Assembly (NCBI RefSeq): GCF_014204795.1
Contig: NZ_JACHMB010000001.1
Span: forward strand, 3,286,001-3,350,000
Length of the DNA stretch: 64,000 nucleotides
Direction of reading: 5' to 3'
From: Nonomuraea jabiensis
Lineage (GTDB): Bacteria; Actinomycetota; Actinomycetes; Streptosporangiales; Streptosporangiaceae
Part shown: positions 23,467-32,166 of the stretch, piece after piece
Numbering within the stretch: the first letter of the stretch is position 1
How the letters are laid out: each line of letters starts with the position of its first letter
The notes under the pieces: model-generated
Seen by the model: the letters and a program-made list of their open reading frames with translations, nothing else
What the model was told of the DNA's origin: nothing
Database searches by the model: none
Made by a program: the position numbers and the translations under genes

Positions 23467-24035
23467 TTCGCCGAGGTCAGCGTCCGCAGGGAGTGCTCCA
23501 CGAGGGCGATCATGACTTCCTTGGCGGAGGTGCGCCGCCGCACGTCGCACAGCATGACCGGCACGTCGTCGTCCAGGTCGAGCGCGATGCGCACGTCCTC
23601 GACGCTGTGCCGCGCCGCCCCGTCGAAGCAGTTGACGGCCACCACGAACGGCGTGCCGCGCTGCTCGAAGTAGTCGACGGACGGGAAGCAGTCGGTCAGC
23701 CGCCGCGTGTCCGCGATCACGACGGCGCCCAGCGCGCCGTAGGACAGCTCGTCCCACATGAACCAGAACCGCTCCTGCCCGGGCGTCCCGAACAGGTACA
23801 CGACCAGCCCGTCGCGGATCGTGATGCGGCCGAAGTCCATCGCCACGGTCGTGGTGTTCTTGGCCTCCACGCCGTCGAGGTCGTCGATTCCGATCCCACG
23901 GTCGGAGAGCACCTCTTCCGTGCGCAGCGGCTTGATCTCGCTGACCGCCCCGACCAGTGTGGTCTTGCCGACGCCGAACCCCCCTGCGATGAGAATCTTC
24001 AGCGCGACGGGGTCCTCAGAGAGCACGGAGTCCAT
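23463..24035 (-). CDS. Conservon GTPase (CvnD type)
   Basis: 190 residues. Small GTPase with P-loop GGFGVGKTTLVGAV (about residues 18-31), TTTVAMDFG switch, FGTPGQERF G3 motif, and VAVNCFDG in place of NKxD (G4: NCFD, a typical conservon variant). In conservons it forms a membrane-associated complex with the kinase, Roadblock and DUF742 proteins and resembles eukaryotic G-protein switches. It overlaps the upstream DUF742 by 20 bases. Confidence 0.93.
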   Translation of the reverse strand: MDSVLSEDPVALKILIAGGFGVGKTTLVGAVSEIKPLRTEEVLSDRGIGIDDLDGVEAKNTTTVAMDFGRITIRDGLVVYLFGTPGQERFWFMWDELSYGALGAVVIADTRRLTDCFPSVDYFEQRGTPFVVAVNCFDGAARHSVEDVRIALDLDDDVPVMLCDVRRRTSAKEVMIALVEHSLRTLTSAN

Positions 24036-24378
24036 TGATCACTTCCTTGAGAATGCGCTCATTCGACCGCGACCCTCCGGATGAGGGCGACGACACCGAG
24101 ATGAGGCCGTGGTCACGCATGTCGCCCAGCAGGACCCGGACGACGCCGACGGGCAGGTCGAGCTCGACGGCCAGGTCGGCCACCGAGATCGGATTACGTG
24201 CTGCCCGCAGGATGAGTTGCTGTTCGGGGCCGAGCTCGCCAGGCGGGTCGCCGATGGCGCGCACGGTTGCCACGAGGTCGAACGCGTCCCCTGAGGAACG
24301 CGTACGGCCGCGGATGAGAGCATAGGGCCGAACGACGGGCCCCGCGTCCTCATCGAACCACTGCGGGCTATCGCTCAT
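24016..24378 (-). CDS. DUF742 protein (CvnC type)
   Basis: 120 residues from ATG 24378, overlapping the Roadblock stop. Pattern WFDEDAGPVVRPYALIRGRTRSSGDAF, then AVELDLPVGVVRVLLGDMRDHGLISV, ending LKEVINGLRAL. It is clearly similar to the DUF742 at 23089, including the identical last residues VINGLRAL, consistent with duplication of a conservon. Confidence 0.93.
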   Translation of the reverse strand: MSDSPQWFDEDAGPVVRPYALIRGRTRSSGDAFDLVATVRAIGDPPGELGPEQQLILRAARNPISVADLAVELDLPVGVVRVLLGDMRDHGLISVSSPSSGGSRSNERILKEVINGLRAL

Positions 24379-24782
24379 GACGCTCCAGCGCGCGGATTGG
24401 TGGTGATGTGCTGGCCCACCCGCTTGACCAGCATCGCCATCTCGTAGGCGATGTGGCCGACGTCCACGTTCGCATCGGCGATCACGGCCAGGCAGGTGCC
24501 CTGTCCCGCGGCTGTCACGAACAGGAAGGCCGACTCCATCTCCACAATGGTCTGACGCACGTCGCCGCCGCCGAAATGGCGTCCGGTGCCACGGGCCAGG
24601 CTCTGGAACCCGGCCGCCACGGCCGACAGGTGCTCGGCGTCCTCCCGGGTCAGACCCTTCGAGTGACCCACCGCCAGGCCGTCGGTCGACAAGATGACGG
24701 CCTGGCGCACCGCGGCGACCCTGGTGGCAAGATCGTCCAGCAGCCAGTTGAGCTCACCGGCGTTGGTGGTCGGCAAAGTCAT
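24375..24782 (-). CDS. Roadblock/LC7 protein (CvnB type)
   Basis: 135 residues. Roadblock fold: LNWLLDDLATRVAAVRQAVILSTDGLAVGHSKGLTREDAEHLSAVAAGFQSLARG, then ESAFLFVTAAGQGTCLAVIADANVDVGHIAYEMAMLVKRVG. Acts as a GTPase-associated scaffold in the conservon complex. It is between the kinase and the DUF742 gene in one leftward operon. Confidence 0.95.
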   Translation of the reverse strand: MTLPTTNAGELNWLLDDLATRVAAVRQAVILSTDGLAVGHSKGLTREDAEHLSAVAAGFQSLARGTGRHFGGGDVRQTIVEMESAFLFVTAAGQGTCLAVIADANVDVGHIAYEMAMLVKRVGQHITTNPRAGAS

Positions 24783-24795
24783 GCATCCCCCTTAC

Positions 24796-26997
24796 TCATG
24801 GCCCCTCCTCAGAGGCTTCTTCTCGGGCGCGTTGGGTCCCCCGCTGGAACGCGGAGAACAAGTCCCTTACCTCGTCCGGAGAGCGTTCGGGCGGCGGCTC
24901 CTGCCCACGCGGCTGCTGCCCACGGGGCTCCTGCCCGCTCGGCTCCTGTTCGGGAGCCCGCTCCTGCCCGAGCGGCGGGCTCTCCTTGAGCTGCGGCACC
25001 AGGTTGGCCTGGCGCACCCGTCTGGGCAGTCCCGCGTGGGTGCCCGAGGTCACCACGGCGAGCGCCTTCTTGCGCGTACGGCTCGGCAGATCGGCCTTGC
25101 CGTCGACGTCGCCCGCCTCCAGCGCCGCCTGCTCGGTCACCATCGAACGCGGCACGAGCACGATGGCCGTCGTCCCGCCGAAGGGCGAGGCCCGCAGCAG
25201 CACCTTGATCCCGTACCGTTCCGCCAGCTTGGCCACCACGAACAGGCCCAGCCTGTCGCTGTCGGCCAGGTCGAACTCCGGCGGCGCGGCCATCCGCGTG
25301 TTGAACGCCGAGTACTCGGCGACCGACAGCCCGAGCCCCCGGTCCTCCACCTCGATGACGTATCCGTTGCTCACCAGGTCGCCGCGCACCTGGACCGTGG
25401 TGTCCGGCGGCGAGTAGATGGTGGCGTTCTCGACCAGCTCGGCCACCAGGTGGGTGAGGTCGGCGGCGGCGGTGCCGTCGACCGCGGCGACCGGCATGCC
25501 CTCGACGGTGACCCTGGTGTAGTCCTCGATCTCGGCGATGGCCGCGCGGACGATGTCGATCACGGGCACCGGCTTGCGCCAGGCCCGTCCCGGCGCGGAC
25601 CCGGAGAGGATCATCAGGCTCTCCGCGTGCCGGCGCATGCGGGTGGTCAGGTGGTCGAGGCGGAAGAGCTCCTCGAGCCGGTCGGGGTCGTGCGTACGGC
25701 GCTGCATGGCGTCCAGCAGCGAGAGCTGCCGGTGCAGCAGACCCTGCTTGCGCCGGGCGAGGTTGAGGAAGACCTGACCGACCCCGCGCCGCATCGCGGC
25801 CTGGCCGACCGCCGCCGTGACGGCGGTGCGCTGCACGGAGCCGAAGGCCCTGGCGACGTCGGTGATCTCGGCGGAACCGTGCACCCTGATCGCCTTGGCC
25901 TCCTTCCGCACGTCGACCTCCTCGCCCTTGCGCAGCCGCTCGACGATGTCGGGCAGCCGGCTCTGCGACAGCTCGATCGCGGCGGTACGCAGCCCGGCCA
26001 GCTCGCCGGCCAGGCGGCGGCCGAAGCGTACAGAGATGATGATCGAGGCGAGCACGGCGATCAAGCCCACGCCGCCCGCGATGGAGATCTTGACGACGGT
26101 GGAGGTCGCGGCCTCGGACGTGCGCGTGGCCAGCACGCCGGCGGAGGAGGAGCCGAGCTGGTCGAGCCGTGCGGTGAGCTTGTCGACGGCCTCGGTCCAG
26201 CCCTCGGCGGTGGGGGGCGGGCTGCCGGTCTTGATGATCCGCGCTTCCAGGGTGGCGAAGGTCTGGAACGGCTCGGAGGCGAAGACCTGCTCGTACGGCC
26301 GGCGCAGCGACACGTCGAGCCCGGCCAGGCCGCGCGAGTGCAGGAACTTCCTGGAGGCGGCGTACTCGGTGAAGGCGGAGACCTCGGGCGGGGTGAGCCG
26401 GCGGTCGGCCAGCGCCCCGATGACGAGCGCGTGCTCCCTGGCGATGTACTCCCTGGCCATGCCCATGGCCTGCAGCGAGGACGCCTGCTGGAAGATCGTC
26501 AGGTCGGAGACGGAGACCAGGTGGTCGTAGAGGGTGAAGATCGCGTCGAGGATGCGGTTGTACGCGTTCAGCCCGGCCAGCCGGGAGCCGAGGCCCCCGT
26601 CGATGTCGGCCCTGATCGCCGGGAGACGGCCGACGGCGGATTCGAGGGTGTCGAGCGGCAGCCGCAGGTCGTCGCCGACCGAGCCGCCGGCCTCCATGAC
26701 GGCCAGCTTGAAGTCGGTGACCGACCGGTCGGTGCGGGCGCGCTGGGCGCTGAGCACCGAGGTGAGCTTACGCGTAGTGAGCGTCTCCGCGGAGCGCACC
26801 CGCTCGGCCTGCAGCTGTAGTCCCAGGTCGGTGGAGGTGACGCCGAGGGTCCGATAGAGCGTGTTCGCGCGGAGCAGTGACTGGGCGTCGCCCATGGTGA
26901 GGTTGAGGACGAAACCCCAGAGCGCGCTCAGAGACAGAAGGGGTAGCAACAACAATAAGAAGATCTTGAACCGAATTGACCGGTTTCGCGAGCCCAT
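24796..26997 (-). CDS. Conservon sensor histidine kinase-like protein (CvnA type)
   Basis: 733 residues from ATG 26997, with GAGG eight bases upstream. Transmembrane helix (about 10-32), extracellular NIT-like sensor (about 40-285), second helix (VVKISIAGGVGLIAVLASIIISV, about 300), HAMP, dimerisation segment FLNLARRKQGLLHRQLSLLDAMQRR, HATPase_c (ELVENATIYSPPDTTVQ, EDRGLGLSVAEY, FGGTTAIVLVP). The tail is Pro/Gln/Glu-rich (EPSGQEPRGQQPRGQ). Full conservon: A, B, C and D follow in order. It is a paralogue of the protein at 20702-23092. Confidence 0.95.
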   Translation of the reverse strand: MGSRNRSIRFKIFLLLLLPLLSLSALWGFVLNLTMGDAQSLLRANTLYRTLGVTSTDLGLQLQAERVRSAETLTTRKLTSVLSAQRARTDRSVTDFKLAVMEAGGSVGDDLRLPLDTLESAVGRLPAIRADIDGGLGSRLAGLNAYNRILDAIFTLYDHLVSVSDLTIFQQASSLQAMGMAREYIAREHALVIGALADRRLTPPEVSAFTEYAASRKFLHSRGLAGLDVSLRRPYEQVFASEPFQTFATLEARIIKTGSPPPTAEGWTEAVDKLTARLDQLGSSSAGVLATRTSEAATSTVVKISIAGGVGLIAVLASIIISVRFGRRLAGELAGLRTAAIELSQSRLPDIVERLRKGEEVDVRKEAKAIRVHGSAEITDVARAFGSVQRTAVTAAVGQAAMRRGVGQVFLNLARRKQGLLHRQLSLLDAMQRRTHDPDRLEELFRLDHLTTRMRRHAESLMILSGSAPGRAWRKPVPVIDIVRAAIAEIEDYTRVTVEGMPVAAVDGTAAADLTHLVAELVENATIYSPPDTTVQVRGDLVSNGYVIEVEDRGLGLSVAEYSAFNTRMAAPPEFDLADSDRLGLFVVAKLAERYGIKVLLRASPFGGTTAIVLVPRSMVTEQAALEAGDVDGKADLPSRTRKKALAVVTSGTHAGLPRRVRQANLVPQLKESPPLGQERAPEQEPSGQEPRGQQPRGQEPPPERSPDEVRDLFSAFQRGTQRAREEASEEGP

Positions 26998-27119
26998 GTC
27001 CCAACCTCGAGTCGGGGGCATTTCCACACCTTGTGTAAATACACCTCCGGAAGATCGCATAGGAGACTAGCACCGTTTATGGTTCCGGCGCAGTGGGAGG
27101 AACAGGTTCATTACCGTGA

Positions 27120-27977
27120 TTATTGGGACAAGATCTCGCGCCCGCGACGCGCCCTGCCGGCGATCGTCCGCAGCCACAGCAGCGCTACCAGGGAGATCGT
27201 GATGAGGCCCGCCCAGTTGATCACGGTGTACACGTGCACCTGCCACGCGCTCACGTTCGGGACCCGGCCGATGCGCAGGAGCTCCCACTGCCAGGGCAGG
27301 CCGGTCAGCACGAGCGTGATCGCGATCGCGATGGCGGTCATGGAGTCCCAGAGGGCGTGCAGCAACGAGACGCCGAGATAGGCCAGGACGACGGAGCCGG
27401 TGATCCGGCCGCGCGCCGCGAAGAGCACGCCGCCCGCGATGGCCGTCCACAGGCCGTGCCCGACGGGCGACAGGATGCCGCGCAGCACCTCGGTCTCGAC
27501 GAGCTGCGACAGCGACAGGCCGTCGGCGGTGAAGAGGGCGTTGAAGGCGTACCCGGCGCTCTCGAACGCGGCGAAGCCGAAGCCGACGGTGGCGCCGAGC
27601 ACGATGCCGTCCCGGGCGGAGCGCCGGACCATCCTCCTGGTGACGAACACCAGCGCGCCGAGCTTCACGCCCTCCTCGATGAGGCCGACGAGGACGTACA
27701 TGATGATCGACGGCCGGATCAGCAGGCTCTCGAGGAGGGAGGCGCCGAGCACGCCCAGCACGCCGCCCACCACGAACGCCACGAACAGCATCTCGACCGT
27801 CACCTGCGGCGAGCGGTCGCGCCCGTAGGCCCAGACGACGAACGTCACGGGCACCAGGAAGCTGCCGAACAGCACCACGGTCGGCACGAGGTTGGAGTTG
27901 GCCGTCCAGGCGGTGACCGCGACGCTGGCCAGCCACAAGACGAACCCGATCAGGAAGACCCGCAGCCACAGCTTCAC
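27120..27977 (-). CDS. PrsW-family intramembrane metalloprotease
   Basis: 285 residues from GTG 27977. Eight or more transmembrane helices. Conserved PrsW residues are visible: LIEEGVKLGAL (EE pair, about residue 120), FAAFESAGYAFNALF, SPVGHGLWTA and LLHALWDSM, the last two with the metal-ligand histidines. In Bacillus PrsW performs site-1 cleavage of an anti-sigma factor; the substrate here is unknown. Divergent from the NfeD/flotillin genes, with which membrane quality control would fit. Confidence 0.88.
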   Translation of the reverse strand: MKLWLRVFLIGFVLWLASVAVTAWTANSNLVPTVVLFGSFLVPVTFVVWAYGRDRSPQVTVEMLFVAFVVGGVLGVLGASLLESLLIRPSIIMYVLVGLIEEGVKLGALVFVTRRMVRRSARDGIVLGATVGFGFAAFESAGYAFNALFTADGLSLSQLVETEVLRGILSPVGHGLWTAIAGGVLFAARGRITGSVVLAYLGVSLLHALWDSMTAIAIAITLVLTGLPWQWELLRIGRVPNVSAWQVHVYTVINWAGLITISLVALLWLRTIAGRARRGREILSQ

Positions 27978-28203
27978 AGCGCCTTCACCTCCACAGCGCG
28001 GAGGGCCGCCGTGACGGCGCCGCCAGGCCGAGCCCAAACCGTCGAACCGCGAATACCCCGTTCCCCAGGCGTCAACCGTCGTCCCAAGCGCCAATCGTCC
28101 CGAATGTCCGTATGTCTGGGCCCGCCGGAATCTTTCGTGCGGCCTATTACCGCGCATGCCCGTTTGGAGTAGCGTCCGGACTATCGCGAGCGGGGGGAGT
28201 CCG

Positions 28204-28404
28204 GTGGTCGGCAAGCAGGGCAGGGTCACGGGAAAGATCGGCCCAGGGCTCGTCGGCGAGGTCATGATCCCGGTCAGGGGCGGCGTGGAGGCGTTCTACG
28301 CACATCCCAGCGTGCCCGACGAGGAGTTCCTGACCGGATCCATCGTGGTCGTGGTCGAGTACTTCCCCCCGCGGACCGTCTATGTGGCCAGGGCGCTCGT
28401 CTGA
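28204..28404 (+). CDS. NfeD-like OB-fold protein
   Basis: 66 residues from GTG 28204, with GGGGGAG upstream. The sequence GKQGRVTGKIGPGLVGEVMIPVRGGVEAF, then GSIVVVVEYFPPRTVYVARAL, is the soluble OB-like domain of NfeD proteins without its transmembrane part. NfeD partners flotillins, and a flotillin gene follows 14 bases later. Confidence 0.8.
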   Translation: MVGKQGRVTGKIGPGLVGEVMIPVRGGVEAFYAHPSVPDEEFLTGSIVVVVEYFPPRTVYVARALV

Positions 28405-28418
28405 GGGAGGCGGCTCCG

Positions 28419-29891
28419 ATGTCCCCCGAGTTCTCCATCGCCGCCGGCGGCATCGTCGCCGCCGCAGTCGTCATCATCCTGCTGTTCAAGGCCGTGTGGC
28501 GGGTCGCCGAACCCAACGAGGCCCTGATCATCTCCGGGCTGGGCGCCCGCCGCCGTGGCGAGGGCGTGGACAGCCTGGGCTTCAAGATCATCACCGGCAA
28601 GGGCACGGCCGTGCTGCCCGGGTTCCAGGCGGCCAGGCGGCTGCGGCTGGACACCAGGGCCGCCAACCTCCAGGTCTCCTGCGTCACCCAGCAGGGCATC
28701 CCCGTGCACATCCGCGGCGTGGTCATCTACAAGGTCGGCGACGACCTGTCCTCCATCGCCAACGCCGCCCGCCGCTTCCTCGACCAGCAGGACTTCATGA
28801 CGAGCGCCATCCACGAGCTGTTCACCGGCCACCTGCGCTCGATCATCGGCAACCTCACCATCGAGGACCTCATCCTCAACCGCGAGCGCCTGACCAGCGA
28901 GACCAGGGCCTCGGCCGCCGACGAGATGAGCAAGCTGGGTCTGATCGTCGACTCCCTGCAGATCCAGGAGATCGACGACGAGACCGGCTACATCGTCAAC
29001 CTCGGCAAGCCGCACGCCGCCAAGGTCGCCTCCACCGCCCGCATCGCCCAGGCCCAGCGCGACCAGGAGGCCACCGAGGCCGAGCAGATCGCCGCCGCGA
29101 ACATGGCCGCCGCCCGCCGTGACTCCCGCATCAAGGAGGCCTCCTACCAGGCCGAGATCGACCGGGCCCAGGCCACCGCCCGCCAGGCGGGGCCGCTGTC
29201 GGAGGCGACCGCCCGCCAGGAGGTGGTGGTCCAGGAGACGAAGGCCGCCGAGCTGGAGGCCAAGCTCGCCGAGCAGCGGCTGCAGTCGCAGGTGCGCAAG
29301 CCCGCCGACGCCAAGGCGTACGAGACCGTCACGCTCTCCCAGGCCGAGCGCGACGCCCGCATCGCGCAGGCCGAGGCCGAGGCCAGGGAGACCGAGCTGC
29401 GCGCCGCCGCGCAGGCCTCCCAGGTCAAGCTGGCCGCCGCGGCCGAGGCCGAGTCGGTACGGCTGCGCGGCGAGGCCGCCGGAGCCGCCACGAAGATCGC
29501 CGGCGAGGCGGAGGCCCAGGCCGCGCAGGCCCGCGGTCTGGCCCAGGCGGAGGCCGCCAAGGCGCTGGGCCTGGCCGAGGCGGAGGCGTCGTCGGCCAAG
29601 GGCCTGGCGGAGGCCCAGGCGATCAGGGCGCGCGCCCAGGCGCTCAAGGAGAACCAGGAGGCGGTCATCGCCCAGCAGCTCGCCGAGCGCTGGCCGGAGA
29701 TCGTGGAGGCGGGCGCGAAGGCGTTCGGGAACGTGGACCACATGGTCGTGCTGAACGGCGCCCAGGGCGTCGAGGAACTGCTGGCCAAGGCCCTCACGCT
29801 GGGCGGCGCCGGGATCGGCCTGGCCAGGGCCCTGCTCAACGGCGCCACTCCCAATGGGAAGGAACCGGAAATATCTAGTAAAGCGCCTTGA
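28419..29891 (+). CDS. Flotillin (SPFH domain), copy 1
   Basis: 490 residues. Membrane hairpin/helix at about 9-27, SPFH/band 7 domain (about 30-230: GLGARRRGEGVDSLGFKIITGKGTAVLPGFQ, VVIYKVGDDLSSIANAARRFL, IIGNLTIEDLI, LGLIVDSLQIQEIDD), then a long Ala/Glu/Gln coiled coil (230-440) and a C-terminal part MVVLNGAQGVEELLAKAL. Flotillins scaffold membrane microdomains. Copy 2 follows 77 bases downstream and is about 60-70 percent alike by eye. Confidence 0.95.
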   Translation: MSPEFSIAAGGIVAAAVVIILLFKAVWRVAEPNEALIISGLGARRRGEGVDSLGFKIITGKGTAVLPGFQAARRLRLDTRAANLQVSCVTQQGIPVHIRGVVIYKVGDDLSSIANAARRFLDQQDFMTSAIHELFTGHLRSIIGNLTIEDLILNRERLTSETRASAADEMSKLGLIVDSLQIQEIDDETGYIVNLGKPHAAKVASTARIAQAQRDQEATEAEQIAAANMAAARRDSRIKEASYQAEIDRAQATARQAGPLSEATARQEVVVQETKAAELEAKLAEQRLQSQVRKPADAKAYETVTLSQAERDARIAQAEAEARETELRAAAQASQVKLAAAAEAESVRLRGEAAGAATKIAGEAEAQAAQARGLAQAEAAKALGLAEAEASSAKGLAEAQAIRARAQALKENQEAVIAQQLAERWPEIVEAGAKAFGNVDHMVVLNGAQGVEELLAKALTLGGAGIGLARALLNGATPNGKEPEISSKAP

Positions 29892-29968
29892 TCGGGCGTA
29901 CCTTCTAATGGGGCGAGCCGGGAAGTCTGGTCGGCGACTCATACGTCGACGTCCTCCCGGAGCCGGTC

Positions 29969-31300
29969 ATGGACTTAATGCTCGCAGGCATCATCGCCCT
30001 CATCGCTTTCGTCGCCGTCGTGGCGTTCAAGCTGGTCTGGCGGGTCGCGGAGCCGAACGAGGCGATCCTCATCTCGGGCCTGGGCGCCCGCGGCCGGGAG
30101 ACGCTCGGCTTCAAGATCGTCACGGGGAAGGGCGCGCTGGTCGTCCCGGGGTTCCAGACCGCGCGCCGCATGTCGCTCGACAGCCGCGTCTCCCAGCTCG
30201 AGGTCAAGTGCGTCACCAAGCAGGGCATCCCGGTGCACGTGCGCGGCGTGGTGATCTACAAGGTGGGCGACGACTTCGTCTCCATCGCCAACGCCGCCCG
30301 CCGCTTCCTCGACCAGCAGAAGACCGTGGACGACAAGACGCACCAGCTCTTCTCGGGCCACCTGCGCTCGATCATCGGCAACCTGACGGTCGAGGACCTG
30401 ATCGTCAACCGGGACGCGCTCACCAACGAGATCCGCACCTCGTCGGCCGACGAGATGAGCAAGCTCGGCCTGAACGTGGACTCCCTGCAGATCCAGGAGA
30501 TCGACGACGCCACCGGCTACATTTCCAACCTCGGCCGCCCGCACGCGGCCGCCGTGGCCTCGCTGGCCAGGATCGCCGAGGCCCACCGCGACCAGGAGGC
30601 CAACGCCGCCGAGCAGGAGGCCGCCATCAAGAAGGCCGCCGCGGTCCGCGAGGCCCGCATCCAGCAGGCCGGGTACCAGGCCGAGATCGACCGGGCGGCG
30701 GCCATGGCCAAGCAGGCGGGCCCGCTGGCCGAGGCCACCGCCCGCCAGGAGGTCGTGGTCCAGCAGACGACCGCCGCGGAACGCGAGGCCCTGCTCGCCG
30801 AGAAGCGGCTGGAGGGCGAGGTGCGCAGGCCCGCGGACGCCAGGGCGTACGAGCAGGTCACGCTCGCGGAGGCGGCGCGGCGCGCGGCGGTCGCCGAGGC
30901 GCAGGCCGAGGCCGAGGGCATCAGGCTGCGCGGCGAGGCGGAGTCGGAGGCGACCAGGCTGCGCGGCATCGCGGAGGCCGAGGCCGCGCGGGCCAAGGGC
31001 CTGGCGCAGGCAGAGGCCATCAAGGCTCGCGCGGAGGCGCTGGCGAGCAACCAGGAGGCGGTCGTCGCGCAGCAACTCGCCGAGCGCTGGCCGGAAATCG
31101 TCGAGGCCGGCTCGAAGGCGTTCGGAAACGTCGAGCACATGGTGGTGCTGAACGGCGCCCAGGGCGTCGAGGAAATGCTCGCCAAGGCGCTCACGCTCGG
31201 GGGCGCCGGATTGGGCCTGGCCAGAGCCCTGCTCAACGGCGGATCGCCAAACGGCGTCGAACCGGAAATCGTTCGTAAAACCGCTGAATCCCGCGAATAG
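29969..31300 (+). CDS. Flotillin (SPFH domain), copy 2
   Basis: 443 residues from ATG 29969, with GGAG six bases upstream. Same layout as copy 1: helix at 5-22, SPFH domain (GLGARGRETLGFKIVTGKGALVVPGFQ, VVIYKVGDDFVSIANAARRFLDQQ, SKLGLNVDSLQIQEIDDATGYISN), coiled coil, and MVVLNGAQGVEEMLAKALTLGGAGLGLARALLNG. Shorter by 47 residues, mostly in the coiled coil. It probably forms hetero-oligomers with copy 1 (inference). Confidence 0.95.
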   Translation: MDLMLAGIIALIAFVAVVAFKLVWRVAEPNEAILISGLGARGRETLGFKIVTGKGALVVPGFQTARRMSLDSRVSQLEVKCVTKQGIPVHVRGVVIYKVGDDFVSIANAARRFLDQQKTVDDKTHQLFSGHLRSIIGNLTVEDLIVNRDALTNEIRTSSADEMSKLGLNVDSLQIQEIDDATGYISNLGRPHAAAVASLARIAEAHRDQEANAAEQEAAIKKAAAVREARIQQAGYQAEIDRAAAMAKQAGPLAEATARQEVVVQQTTAAEREALLAEKRLEGEVRRPADARAYEQVTLAEAARRAAVAEAQAEAEGIRLRGEAESEATRLRGIAEAEAARAKGLAQAEAIKARAEALASNQEAVVAQQLAERWPEIVEAGSKAFGNVEHMVVLNGAQGVEEMLAKALTLGGAGLGLARALLNGGSPNGVEPEIVRKTAESRE

Positions 31301-31374
31301 CGACGTTACCCGGCTGTCCGGTCTTCCATTCCTCTAGCGTTTTGACAATGCCGCTGGAGCGAATTGGAGGACGA

Positions 31375-32055
31375 ATGCTTAAGCCTATTTCCGGAATATT
31401 CATGGGTTTGCTGGCCATTGCCGGATGTTCCGCCGACAACGCCCCGTCGGCGGCGCCCGCGGCCGCGGCGTCGTCCGCGCCGCAGGCGTCCGCCGAGTCG
31501 GCCAGGCTGCGCGCCGCCCTCCTGCCGGTGCCCAAGGGCATGCACGTCGCGTACGGGCCCGAGCTGGGCTCGTTCGGCTCGCTCAAGTCCACCCAGCAGG
31601 GCCTCGCGGCCGTCCGCGCGGCCAAGCTGCAGCGGCCGGAGTGCGCGGGCGCGGCCCAGCTCGACGCCGAGAAGCCCGACGTCGCCCAGGCGCCGGCGGC
31701 CGTCATCGCCTTCGCCGCCGACCGCGGCTCGATCACGCAGGCCGTGGTGTCGCTGCCCAGGAAGGCCTTCCCCGCGCCGCTGCCCAAGGAGTGCGCCTCG
31801 TACACCGCGGACGTGAGCGGTACGCAGGTCACCTACAGGACGCGCATGCTCGCGATGCCGGCCAAGGGCGACGAGTCGCGGGCCTACCTCACGACGGCGG
31901 CGGGGGATCAGAAGAACGCGCAGATCGGGTCGGTCATGATCCGGCGGGGGACGCTGATCATGAGCATGCTGGTGGTCGGGCAGCGGGTGAAGCCGCAGGG
32001 GCTCTACGAGCTCGCCCGCCTCGCTGACCAGAACCTGGCCCAGATCACCCACTGA
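31375..32055 (+). CDS. Lipoprotein of unknown function
   Basis: 226 residues from ATG 31375, with GGAGGACGA immediately upstream. Lipobox LLAIAGC with Cys18, then an Ala/Ser/Pro linker to about residue 45 and a globular domain: LPVPKGMHVAYGPELGSFGSLKST, MIRRGTLIMSMLVVGQRVKPQGLYELARLAD. One cysteine pair (RPECAG and KECASY). Similar in layout to mycobacterial PknH-sensor-like lipoproteins, but I cannot assign it. Confidence 0.8.
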   Translation: MLKPISGIFMGLLAIAGCSADNAPSAAPAAAASSAPQASAESARLRAALLPVPKGMHVAYGPELGSFGSLKSTQQGLAAVRAAKLQRPECAGAAQLDAEKPDVAQAPAAVIAFAADRGSITQAVVSLPRKAFPAPLPKECASYTADVSGTQVTYRTRMLAMPAKGDESRAYLTTAAGDQKNAQIGSVMIRRGTLIMSMLVVGQRVKPQGLYELARLADQNLAQITH

Positions 32056-32166
32056 CCCGCCGCACTCCGGCCGGGGTCCTTCGGGACAGGGGCACCGACC
32101 GCACCGCCTGCGCGGCCGCCGTCTGCTCGGGGCTTCCCCCAGGGGGACGCCGGCCGACGAGGTGCG

